Below, in pieces: positions 1 to 12,800 of a DNA stretch of 64,000 bases; within the stretch, counting starts at the first letter, position 1, and each line of letters begins with the position of its first letter. Position numbers and translations under genes: made by a program. The DNA comes from Colius striatus (lineage: Eukaryota; Chordata; Aves; Coliiformes; Coliidae). The stretch is from assembly GCF_028858725.1 (NCBI RefSeq), contig NC_084760.1, positions 92,439,867 to 92,503,866 of the forward strand, in the 5' to 3' direction. Under the pieces are notes generated by a model, which made no database searches, was not told the DNA's origin, and worked only from the letters and a program-made list of their open reading frames with translations.

Positions 1-717
1 CAGCAGGGCTGTCCCATGGTAGAACAAGTGTAATAAAATCAGGATATGGCACGTGTGCATATCTGAGGCACCTCATTTGGGGGCTGCATAAAGCAGCTCC
101 AAATAAAGATAAGAACAGATTTCATGTTTTCATTCTAAAAATTAAAGAGGTTTTGTTACTGCCATTCCCCTGAGATTGCAAGATAGTTGAAGGCCAGAGA
201 GTTTCTGAGAGATTTTCAAACTTCTGGGTCCTCGGCTTAGTCAAGCTCCCCATTTTTTTCAAAATTCTCCAGTAGATAACAAATATCAGTTTGATTTAGA
301 GACAAGCAACCTTAGGGTTTAAGCAGAGGCACAATGGTTTGTCCCTGTTTTAATGCCCAGGAATGGGATTGGTTTGCATGTTCTACTGAGGTCCTGGCAG
401 CATCAATAGGGTGAATCTCAGAAAAGTAATCTTGCAAAATGATGTGGACATAGCTTGCATTGGGCTGCTCTCAATTAAAATGTGGCCTGTTCTCTCTTAT
501 TAGAAAGCTTTGCCTGAGTCAGGGAAGAATGTCTGCTGCTGGCCAAAGTGGATCAATATCTAACCTTGCTAATAAATTAGTAGTGTTTTATTCCAAATGA
601 TTTAGCATCTCTCTTAAACATGCATTGTGATTGGATTAACTGCACAGTCTCAATTTAATTTTTAAAAGATACCAAAATACACTAAAGAGAGAGAAGCAGG
701 GGCATATAAAAACCTAC
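1..717. other. CAPN8 intron 7 (partial), nothing recognised
   Basis: No exon with a valid splice pair was found here. CAPN8 exon 8 must lie left of position 1. The sequence is AT-rich with no recognised repeat. Confidence 0.6.
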
Positions 718-803
718 TTATCACTCCAAGCTCCAGTCCATTCCACTGAACCCCAGGGATTTCTAAGCCTCACTAGTTTTTCTGGCCGTCCTCGGTAATA
801 TAC
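718..803 (-). CDS. CAPN8: CAPN8 coding exon 7 (catalytic Asn)
   Basis: 86 nt, residues 272-299, [18 protein letters not shown] then [11 protein letters not shown]286 and W288 are present. Acceptor ttttttag, donor gtaggt. This is the last CAPN8 exon inside the window. Confidence 0.9.
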
Positions 804-3800
804 CTAAAAAATCCACAACAAACAGAGCCTGAGCACTTCTATTATTCCAATCATCACAGGGCAATTGCTTTTCAGACAAGATAAAACACAATTTGTACTT
901 GAGTGATGCAGACCATTACAATTTGCAATAGGTAAAAGACACCTACATGGCTTCCACCCTTATTTTATGTTATCCTATGCCACCAAGTGAGCCATTAGCT
1001 GTAGCACTCACCATTTCAATATAATGACAGCAACCTGCAAGGAAAACATCAGCTATACAACAGCAGAATATCTATGTCCTCGAGAGCAGGAGACGTTGCA
1101 TAACTCAGCAAGGCTGGAAAGAGGTTACTGAGCATGGACATTTCTGTAATGACTCCAGCTTCAGAGAAGCAGGGATATCTAGGACTTACGGTAAAGGTGA
1201 GACTAACTGAAGAGTTCATGAAAGAGGCTTCTATTCCTTTCCCATTAGTGCTGACAGGCTCTACTAGTACATGCTCGCAGCTCATGCAGTACAAACACAT
1301 AGCAAAACAGCTGCCTCCTCTTCTGTTTCTCCTTTCTGTACCTTCCATCTCAGTAACAGCCTGTCCCACCTTTATATTTTGTATTCCAGTCTGTGGGTAC
1401 AAGTTGCAGACTGCACAGTATACTCTATGTAATAACTACCAGTACGGAGCTTCTGACCTGGGTAAGTACCACAGAGAGATTCCTTTTTTCCTTTTTTTCT
1501 TTTTTTTTTTCTGTAGGAAGGTGCATAAGTGAGCAACATTTTTATTTGGCCAGTCAGAGGAAGATATCATAAAGTTGAAGGCACTACAGTATTGCAACCC
1601 CAAGCTGGTTTGTATGATGGCCCTGGAGAGCCCGGCTTACCTCTTCTGCTCCAGTGACAGAGTAAGCATGTCCCTTTATCAGCTTCAGACTTGTGATTGC
1701 TTCTATTTCAGACGAAGTAGTTATCTGGGGCAATAAAAGGATACATATTTAGGACTATATATTCTACTTGAGCTTAGCTTTCATGAGCAAATTAACATGG
1801 GGGAAGATATCCAAAGTGGTATGCACAAGGAATATCAATATTCTTGATGCAAAGTGTATTAGAGGTGAGATCCACAGCAAAAGTTCGCCTTCGTGGTTTC
1901 ATGCCCCTAAATATGCAGTCCTAGCACAGCAGAAATTCAAGAATGTACAACGAAATCTAAATCTAAATCCAATTCCCAGCCCATGTAACAGATCCAGTCA
2001 CTTGCAAAGATATTTTCATGTGAGCTAAGCTCTAGCCCGCCTCAGTTGAGATCCAGTACCTGATAATCCTTTATGTCGTGAACCAGGATTTCAAATAAGA
2101 TCATGAAACAGGATGTGAAAGGTGTCAAATTTCCAAAACATGTACAAACATCACCTGTAACTTGAGAGAGTTTGTATTACAGGTGTCAATAAACTTTTGG
2201 ACTGAAAACAAAAGCCAAAATCAGACTACGGGCTACAACTAAGTGTCTCAAAGAGTTTGTCTCTGGCAGTCAAGTGTTTGGAGCTGAAATTACACAGAAT
2301 TTGACTGAGAAAAGATAATCAGAGAAAAAAAACAGAGCTTGAGAGGACCAGTCCCCAGTTCATGGCTCTAACTAGTATCACAGGTTGTCTTGTAAAAAGA
2401 GAGACAGGAGTAGAGTTGGTTATTTAGAACCTCATCCAAAGTTTTTATAACTGAAATCCATAGAATGTAGTTTGCTTTTACTTCAGACCTTCCTACCTAT
2501 GTCTGACATCAGTCTGAGCTTTTGTTACAGTATGGACCAGAGCCTGGAGAAGAGGAGAAAAGAGACTAAAGCAGCGGCAGTCTCTTACATCGATGGAACA
2601 GCCAAGCAGCGACCCAGCTCTCAGAGCCTTCTGGATGATTTGGTACAGATTTGAAGGAGCCTTCCGCAGCTCATAGGACTCAGAGATGCCTCCAGTAAAA
2701 TCCTCAAAGCCCTCTATAGTGGACCCTCCTGTGAGAGCTTCGTAAGAGCCGTTCAATCTGTGGGAGAGAGGACAAGAGCTGCAGAGGTGGCCATCTCCAC
2801 CTGTAAGCACTGGCACTGCAGAGAGAGGGGTTTGTAATTTAGTATCCCTCACTCCATGTGACCATCAGAGTGACCTGGAGCACTAGAATTAAAGCCCCTT
2901 GAAACAAACAGTTGCCAATAACCTCTAGGGACCTAGAGGAAAATGCAAATAATGGGTGGAAGGGAGGTTGCATTTGAATGAAGTTCATTGTGCCTAAAGC
3001 CACAACCGCCTGGGCAGTCAGTCAGCTTCCGCACACCCAGGAGCACCGCCTCCCACTTAGCTACCGTACTTGGCGTAGGCCTTCTCTAGCAGTGCGCTCC
3101 AGAACTCGTTGCCTTCCTCCGAGTGCACAAAGACCAGCTTCCCGTCCTTGGTGGGCAGCCTGTCATCCACCACGACATCCACCCACTCCCCGTACTGCCA
3201 GAACTGGGGAAAAGGAAAAAGGAAAACATTATCAGGGCTGGTGTGCGCACAATAGCTCCACACTACCATCTTCCTACCCCTTCATCTGTCATCTGTTCCT
3301 CCTGGGTAAGTCATTCCCATCTTGTATTTCTCTTCCTTGTAACAGAGGCAAACTTTTCCCAACTCTGTGAAGCACTGATCAGTTTTCTTAATGCTACACT
3401 AAATTTTGCTGTTAGCAACAGCACCTTGTTGCACATAACATCTAGAACACCGTCTCTGCTCTATGCAGAGCTTAGATGGTGGAGAGTACAGAAAGCCAGT
3501 GTGTAGATAGAATACTCTAACATATATTTTCTTGTCCCAAACCTCTGGGGAAAATAAAAGATACAATTGGCCTGTAAAAATGCTGCAAGGAGGGGTCACC
3601 CGAAGGGGAGTAATGCTCATAATATAATGCACTCAATAATGCTAATGTCTTCTGAAAATACTGGAAAATGTGTGAAACATAGCTAATGCTATTGTTTGCC
3701 TAAACACTAGAAACATTTAGTCCAGAAAGGAAACATTCACTATTCTGTAAGGAAAGAAGGTAATTCACACAATAACCCCTCTGCTGAGATGAGCTGGTGG

Positions 3801-6800
3801 AAGGGACAGATGGATGCTCTGTAACACCCATCCTCACCAAAACACCTCCTTTGGCTTTGCAGGGTGAATCCATACTGCTCACATTGGAGTGCAACTTCTA
3901 GGTTGGCTCAGTCCTAACACACTGGATCTGCAGGCATGGAGATCCAGGCAAAGCCACAGGGAGGGAAGGGAAGGAGGAGAAACCGCAGCAGCCTGAATTC
4001 ACCCCTGACAGTGGGCAGTGATAGAGGATGGCTTGACTCATGCAGTGTGATGGTTTGACTCAGTTCACAAAACCTGTATAACTCACCAGAGCCTTATCAG
4101 CTTTAAGACAGCAGAACCTAGCCAGTGAGTATGTGTCATTTAACATTATTTAACTCTCTTTTTCTTTCGCTCTCCCCCAACAATTTCACTTACACACTGT
4201 AATTCTTAAATATTTAGCCTGTGAAAAACACTCCCCAAAAAAGCTGCTTTTAGCTAAACACTAGCATTTTTCTTTTTTATTCTCAATAACCTGATCCTGT
4301 ACCTGGAAATGAAAGATCCCAGCATAGCCCTCCTGGAAACTCTGAGCCTTGGGAACAACACGGAACAGAACATCTGGATTCAAAGTGAGAGATGCAATGG
4401 CAGCTAGGAGCCAGCAATCACCTAAAAACACATAGGCAGAAAAGTTAATTATAGGGGATTGCTGATTTGATCCTTGCACCATTGTGGCATGCTTCCACCT
4501 AGAGTAAAATGCAGCATTAAGTGTTTTACAAGGTCCTGCCAGACTGAGTATCGGTTCAGCAATCCATTCTTGTTGTGTTATTTCTCTCTTTTGATCATTT
4601 TTTACTCACCCAGACCACATTAAGTATCTTGGGGCCTTGGAGACTGATTGTGGTGGCAGTTTCAATGATCTACTTTGGGCTTTGCTTTTTGATTTTTTTA
4701 ATGAAGCTGTGAAAGCAGACTGTCTTATCTAAGCTTGTTAATGCCCTCGAGAGACAGAGAATATAGCCAGTGAGAGAAAACATTTGGGGTATGCGAATTG
4801 CAAAGCCTGGCTGGGTAGTACAGAGTTAATGACCTGCAGTATTTCAACTAGACCTAAGCCAAGGCACCTGGGAGAGGCTTAAAAGGTGTCCAGAAGAGGG
4901 TAAAAACCCTGAGCTGATAGAAGTGTGGTGGTACTTCCTTTCCTATCTTTTAGAGAATATTTGATGCATAGTAGGAATATTTGGGTGGCCATTCCTTCTT
5001 AGCCCTTTCTTTGAAGGTCTGGATTTGAACCAGCACTACACATTTGTTAATGAGTCTAATGGAAGCTGAAGTTTCCTGACAACTCTGCAAGGAGGAGAGT
5101 CCTTTCTCTGGCCCACTTATCATCCTGGGAAGGTTGGATATTCCCAGCCCTCTCTGGAGGCTGTGTGTTTCACAGCTGGAGCTGTCTCCTGAGTTGATTA
5201 TCTGCTTGTTGTGGACTGGAGAGTGGGTAAGTAGAAGCTTCTATCACAACAAAGGTGGTGCCCCTGGGAAGCTCAGTAATTTGTGGGTTTCTTATAGTAT
5301 TTGCATATTGCAAACAGCGATTCTGTGATTGTTTGTTATTTCTGAGGTGCAGAATGACTGGGAAAACAAAACTGCTCTGAAGAGAGTAACATTTTCCTGG
5401 TTCCCTGTGGATTATCTGAGCCAAGATGTAGTTCCTTTGTGCAGGTGCATATTCTGCAGAAGGAACTAGCTTAATAGATCTTGCTTCAGTGGAAATAAGC
5501 TAACAGACAAACCAAGGAAATACTTCAATCTGTAGCATGACTTCATATCAGAGCAGCAGTTAACTCTTTATGTTGACTTAGAATCACAGAATAGTAGAGA
5601 TTGGAAGGGACCTTTAGAGATCATCTAGTCCAATCCCCCTGCAGAAGCAGGTCCGCCTAGACTTGTGCTTTATGATTTCATGTCATGGTGACTATAACTG
5701 TAAAGGTAAGATACAGGAAAGTGGCCAATGCTGCATGCTATCTGCTGCCTATATCCCACGGGGAAGTACCCAGATGCCTTATATGAGCTGAAGCTCACCT
5801 GAGCTTATATGAGCTTATACCACCTGTAAAGAAGTGCCCCTGATGTGATGACCTGTAATCACCTGAAATGGCTCATTGGATTATGGGTGCAAAAGCATGA
5901 TCTGGGATGTCCAACCCAGGCATTCCCAATAAGGAGGACCTAGTGTTAGTATATGAGCTACTGCATAAGCCTTTCCCCCAGGACTGCTCTGCATTAACTT
6001 GGCTGCCACATTTAGGAAGGAACATTCAGGTTGGAAGGGGGTAGAAAATGTCTGGATTACCTGTGTGAGAAGAAGTTAAAAAAAAATGTCCTGTTCATCC
6101 TACACAAGATAAGTTGGAAGAGGAAGCATAAGGCAGGTTAAATGCTACTTTGCAGAAAAACTGTTTGAGCCAAGAGCTCTTACTTGAAAGGTAAGGTTTC
6201 CTACACAGAAGAAAACATAAATTAAAAGAGTTGTGAAGTGTCTAAACTGGAAACAGGAAAATGTTGCTGCTGTGCATATAGAAAAGAGTCTGAAAGCCTC
6301 AGCCTCTGGAACTATTATGAGCAAAAACCTTCTCAAGCACATCTTCAACTTAATTATCTTACAAATGATTTTGCATTCTGAGGGAGAAGGCTTGACTCGC
6401 TGGCCTGGAAGGTTCTTCCTAGCCTTAGGTTCTTATTTATAAAATAAGCAAAATTAGGAGAGCGCAAGGAGGGAGGGGGGGAAGGTTTTCAGAATGTTCT
6501 CTCATTAGAAAATACAGATGCATCTGTTTCTTTGAGGCCTTCCTTGGTATAAATGCATGCCTTATGCTGTCACAATTTCTGCTTCTGCTTGGAGAGGTAC
6601 CAATAATGGTGATGGGTCTGGGAAACAGCTCTTCAGAGGAGGAAGAAGAAAAGCCTTATAAAGTTAGAACTGAAGCCTTAATTTTCTCAAGTGCCCCAGA
6701 ATTTGTTGCTGCCCTGGCTCTTCCTAGCATGTTATGAAGTACAGAAGACTATTTCTGAGAAGACTGCAGGACAAGGGTCCTGATATTCCTATTATGTCCT

Positions 6801-9800
6801 TCCATTTCTAGTAAGATCAGAGAAGGTCTGCAGCAGTGACAAGATGGTGCTCTCCCAGTGTGCAACATCTGGGAGGGTTTTCTCTTCCCAGTCCAGGACA
6901 CACTTTTACAGCTAGTGAAAGGGAAACTACTCTGGGCTTTGCTGCGGTTGATGTGTGTTTGATGCACAGTTAGGCAGAAGAATCAGTGAAATGAGAGGGG
7001 TTTCCCTAAATGCATTATTTAGTTCTCTGACTTGGAACTAAACAATTTCAGAATCTCGACCCCATAAGATGCCAAATGCAGTGTGAAATCCTTTACAGCT
7101 ATCTTACCGTATGAGTGAACTTCCTAGCATCTGGGAGACCAAGTGGCATTGGCACTTCTGCCTTCCATAAACACACCATGCAATCTAACCTCCCAAGGAA
7201 GCATTAGGGGCAGGTCTGTTCAAAGCATGCGTGGAAACAATTCTGTTGGAAGAATCGTGGTGTGAACTTGGCCTTAAAAATAGCTATGTCTGCCCCGAGC
7301 AACGCAGAGACCAATCTCTAAACCTTACTTGGAGGCCTACTATCTTTGGCTAAGCTTGTGACTGAACAAGTATCAACCATGACCTCTGAAAGGAATCAAA
7401 TGGATATTGGCTACTGTGCAGTAACTTGATAAAAAGGAAGATTTGTATGGGGTGCCTAGATGCAGATGATTTAAGGCCAGCTTTATATCCAAGCGATGCA
7501 TTACATTCAGGATCCTGTGATATTGGTTTTAAGACAAATTAAAGAGAATGCAGGAATTTATCCATACCAAGAAGCTTCTAGTATGGAGCCTAAACTGCAC
7601 AGAATGTCTCTTATCTTCTTGCATACCATAATGTAATCCTGGACTATTAATAAGGTTTCTCAGCCCTACTGGATAATATATTAATAGTTCTAAAATAGTA
7701 TAAGTTGGCAGCACATGTTCCTTTTTGCAAAGTTCAGCATCAGCTTGCTGGCAGTAAATTTCAGAGTTTTGTTTGTGGTTGTGCCTTCAGGGTAGTGCAA
7801 CAGCACTTTAGAAAAGCAGCTTAGGTAGGACCACTCAAATTTGTCCTGATACAACTGCAGGCTATAAGTCATATTTCAAACAGTTAGGAAACTATTCAAT
7901 TCCCTTCATAGAAAGTGCTTTTTGGAGGAAGAGGAAACAAGGTCAATTGGTCAATGAATTACATATTTAATTAGAACATATTTCCAATACAGCTGTAGTC
8001 AGAAAAAACATGACGATATCAAAAAGCATTTCTACTCACTATATGAATTTGAAGTTGTAGACTTTTATCTTATAAAAATGAAGTTTTTCAAGTCTTCTCA
8101 GCATTAGCCCTGCAAGGCTAAGTCACCTACGGCAACATACACTGCTTCCTGCTTGGCCTCGTATTTCATGAATAAAACTTTAAGACAAGTGCCAATTACA
8201 GTGTTTGCTGCTGCTGCTGAAATGTGCTAAAAAGAAACCAGCTTGATTCCTGGATCTGAAGTCATTTGTAATGTCGGTAAAGTGCAATTCTCTTATTTCA
8301 AATTAAATAAAAAGAAAAAAGGCAATTCTGACTTTGAGTTTGCAGTGGAAAGGATAAATGTGAAACCTAGCTGTGCCTAGCTCTGTGTGTGTCTCATATA
8401 TGTATATATATATCTCTCTATACACACATATGATCTTTGAGAATTACTTTGACTGTTAGTGCACTTGAAATAAAATGACTTGCTGCTCACCGAGGTACTG
8501 AGATGGCTTGTGCTCTCAGTGCTACACAGACAACTCCTGGTTTACAGAGGTAATCAAATTGCTGCAGAGAATACTGAATCCTTGGTGACCTGGGAGCTGA
8601 GTGACTCCTCTCTACTGATGTCTACCCAAGTGCACTGCACTCTCAGAGGTCATAAAATAAATGAGAAATTTGATTAGCTTCAGTTGCTACAGAGCTGTGC
8701 TCAGTTTCTGTTTAGCTACCATCAAAGCATCTAGACTCAGAGCATCTAAACCCTTCATTGACCTAGCAATGGTCAGTTTAAGCCAAAAGTCCAAGTGTCT
8801 GATTCCAAGATTCAGCTGTATAGAAGCATTTCTGTCCTGACTGTACTCTGAGTTGTTGCTATTTCGGCAATGTCTGGTGTTCAGAAGGGATCCAAATACA
8901 ATGCTGTGGTTCTTGCATCCTGGTTTGTCAAGCAGATTTGACTCTCACCTTTAGTCTCTGCTGGAAGCCCTTCTTCAGAGCTCATAGTACCTGAGGCCAC
9001 TTACCAGACATCAAGGAAGCATTGACCTTCTAGCTTTATAATTTCTAGCAGTGCAGGCTGTTCCTGCTTTGAGATTTCTAAAGAAGGCTTTCTAAAGTTT
9101 TCTATGGAAATGAGTTAAGCTCTGCAGCTGTGTACAGAGAGGTAAAGGAGCACCCAGCAAGGGAACAGGCTTTCTTCTCTGTGGGGTCTCAGAGTTGTCG
9201 GTGAACACATTTTTTGAGATCTATAGAATATATTAGGGAATATATATGCTAGAACAAGGATTTCCAAATATTCCTGGGCCCAGGAGACTGAAAATCAGAA
9301 GGGTCATATATTAATGTCTGTAGCAAATAAGTGAACAAACTCAGAACTGCTAAGCAAGCTCCTGCCTGCAGGAGCTCTCTCAACAGGTATCAGATCTATC
9401 TCAGAGCTGTCAGGCTTTGGTTTGTTCTCCAGCCTCCTACCCATAATATTCTCAAATCTTCCCCTAGAACAAGATATGCACAAAGTACGTGTGGAGTGGG
9501 CTCCTAAGCTGGGGTGAGCTGGTGCGTCTGTGTTTGCTTCGGGGGACTTCTCCCGCTTACAGCCCAGGCCAAGAGAGCTGCAGTATCTGGAGTATCCTCT
9601 GAGCCTTTGGAACAAAAGGCTCCCCATGAATATAAATGGTGTGGATCTGGAAAGCTAATATTAAACTGGGAGGGGGTGAATATGTTTTATATTATTGAAA
9701 TTAAATGTGTGCCACCTGTTTCTTAAGAACTTCTGCAAACTGTTCAGGGATTAACTTATTCAGATAGCCACAAGAAAACTTCCCGAGTCACCTTTAATAA

Positions 9801-12800
9801 CTGAGACTATGTGACTGCATTTCAAGTTGTTACTAGGCTATCAAAAAGATATGGTTCAAAGAACATTTAAAATATTTCAAGTCTTTCAAGTTCACATCAA
9901 ACTTCCCAAGCTGATATTCATCTGGCTTACACTGTTGTTAAATAAATAAGTTTAATGGAGTGAGACTAACTCTGGGTTTTCTTGTTCCTTTTGTTCATAT
10001 AAATCCAGACCTGCAGTGTTATTTTTAAAAGAAAAGAAACGTGTCAGAGAAGATTATTAAAAATAGGCTCTATTTCCCTAAAGGACTTGTTAACAGGTCA
10101 CATACATGGCTTATGTAAATATGTAATCAGGGGCTGTTTCAACAGAAGCGTTTTACATGAGGGCTTTAGCAACATGGGCTTTGATATCCAAGGTATTGGA
10201 TCAAATACCAAAAAAGTGTAGTATGCCTCAGAGATGTAAAGCAAATACCTGAACGCTAGAAGGGAAGTCCTAAGCCTATATTCTGAAGTTTGATGAAGAG
10301 CCAGTGCATGTAAAAGCAATTGTAAACAATAGATTGGATCATCTTTGATTATTTTATGTTTTTTAGAGAGAGAGAGGAAAAAATGAAGTTCCTAACAAAA
10401 GCAAAATCAGAGTTGGGGGGCTTCCCTCTTGGGTTTAGGGGTAGCTTTCAGGACCAGCACTTGGGATATTGTCCACTGAAGGCTGGCTTGGGAAAGCCTG
10501 GAGCCAGGCACCATCCCCAGATTCACAGGAGGCTTTTGGGTTCAGTTCTGTTCTTACCACTGTTTGATGGATTTTGGCTCTCTAATGAAAGCCTATTTAG
10601 CACAAAGGACTAGGACTCCACAGAGACACTCAGGATGTGACAGAAATAAAAAGGGGCTCAGGGCATTTGCATTCAGTTTCTTGGCCCAACACAAATAATA
10701 CATTGACCTCTTCTAGTTAAGACCAGGCAATATTCTTCAGTCCTTTAGCTTGTAAACTGTCAAGGAAAATAAGGCTTTACTTTAGGCATATGATCTTTCT
10801 CTTTTTTTTAATGCTATTATAGAAACTTCCCAAATTGGAGGTGACAAGAAATGTCGCTTTTATTACTTATCTGAACCATTCTCCTAAAATACAGTGATTT
10901 CCCCATACTCTGTTCCAGCATCTGCTGAATAAATATCCTGGAGCAAGTATATGATTGGGCATCTTATTTTTAGCATTTGGAGCACAGGCCCACACACTGG
11001 GGAATTTTTTAGCAATTGCTTTAATGGTGCTGTGTTTACAGGACAAGCATTGGTCTTATTTATTGCCAATGACTTGCAGAAATTGTTTGAATCTCATTTG
11101 CACAATGGATGGGCTAGAAGACCAGTAAGGTCAGGACTACTGCAGTAAGCAGCACAAGAGGAAGAAAGGCTGATTTCTCTCTGTCTAATCTATCAAATTC
11201 TCATTACAAGAGTTTCAGCCTTCTCACTTCTCTGTGTAGTCAAGAGAGGTTGCTGCTGCTGTCTTCTGGAGCTGGATCTTATCAGCAAGGAGGCAGGGAA
11301 GGCGGCTGCTGCAGCAGCTATTCGGAGGGGGAATAAAGCCCTCTTACAGCTCCCTTCTGGCTGCTTGCATAGGAGCTCCATTTAGACAATAGCTAGCAGT
11401 AAGAAAGTTTTCCTATGATGGATCTCCAGGAGAGGATAAGTGCTGTCTGAAAGACATCTTATCAGCATCAGGGCATAATATGGGGAGCTGAGCAAAACTG
11501 TCTTTTTTGGCTGCATTTGCACAGCATGGCCAATGCCCAGTTGCTTCTGTCTCTGCCCACAGCTCTACACCAAATGCTGTATAAGCAGAAGGAGCACTCA
11601 GCATGAAGGGCTTGGAACAATTTGCTTGTTGTGGATGGTATTATGAACTTTACATGCTCTGTTAATTTTTTACGATGCAGTCCTTGTTCCTAACTCATGC
11701 CTGTAAGTGGGTGGGCCACCCTGCTTGGCATGAAATGTCAGGTCACAGCCCCAGACCCTGTGCTAAACCAGTTCCTGCTCTGCTCCTTGATTGTTCTGTG
11801 TTTTTGTGTGAAATTGAGGCTGGAACTTTCTCTGCCTCTCAAATAAAAATCCCCAATGACAAGCTACAGGGCGAAACTTCTGTGGTGTCTCTTGATCCGA
11901 GTCACTTTTGCTGGGATGGGCATGAAGCTTACTTTTTTATATCAGGGCAAGTGTGCTCATGATTAGATTGGTGTCCAGCTCTATCTCAGGAGATGAAAAA
12001 CAAGCCAGCCTTCTGCTCCACAAAGAGATAATTAGCTTCCTATGACCAGGAGACAGCTTGGTGTCTCCCAGGTTTAACATACCTCTTACAAGACCATATA
12101 TACCCTGTATCAGGCAGCAATGCTAGTGCGTGAGTCCCCTTCTTAGATACCTGCCTCTCTCCATGCTACGTCTGGGAGATAGACAGTAAAATGGTCTGTG
12201 TATGTGGAATTTTTAAATGAAGCTGCTTTCTTTTTAAATTCTTCCAAAATAAAATTCAGAAGCTCTGTACATACCCAACTCTCCTTGGCAGACATCTGTT
12301 CGAGTAGCTCCTCCAATTATAAACTGAGGGTTGGCACACAGCTCCTGAAAAGACACGTTTTCAAAGTATGCATCACCTTTTCTGATATGCAAAGTTCTCT
12401 TTTCTTGTTTCAGCTTTCAAAAAATACTAAACACTTTCAACATCTCTTAAAAAACATATCCTTTGTCCTACATCTGACTAACTTGTGCCAGAACAACGCT
12501 GCCTTATTAAATTTAAGACTGCCGTGTATTTTTTTGAGGCAAATCTTGAAGCCTTTTGCTTGATATTACTGAGAACGTTGGCTACTGTGGGGACAGAGGT
12601 GAAAACTCAACCTCAGTGTTTAACATTTTATGTTATCTTATTGTGGTTTTGACTCAAGCAGTGCAAATGAGCTTGTGACTCTCACTGCTGGCGCTGGTAC
12701 TGGAGTTGTGCTGAGTTTCCACTACCACCAACATGGAAGAGGTTCTCCCATCCCAACCCCACTTCCTGGAAGTGCAACCACACAAAAGATTTTATTAGTG

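Larger units (their letters stand above)
4422..12274. other. CAPN8 intron 3 (about 7.9 kb)
   Basis: Unique-looking intron sequence. It holds a short CR1 fragment near 5.58 kb, a small local duplication near 5.78-5.82 kb and an AT/GT-rich simple repeat near 8.4 kb. Reading frames here are short and show no protein similarity that I recognise. Confidence 0.6.

Noticed and set aside
258-280. Minus-strand GGAGAATTTTG resembling the end of calpain exon 8 (DGEFW)
   Set aside because: No GT donor follows (it runs into A residues) and the upstream bases do not encode the expected exon 8 residues.
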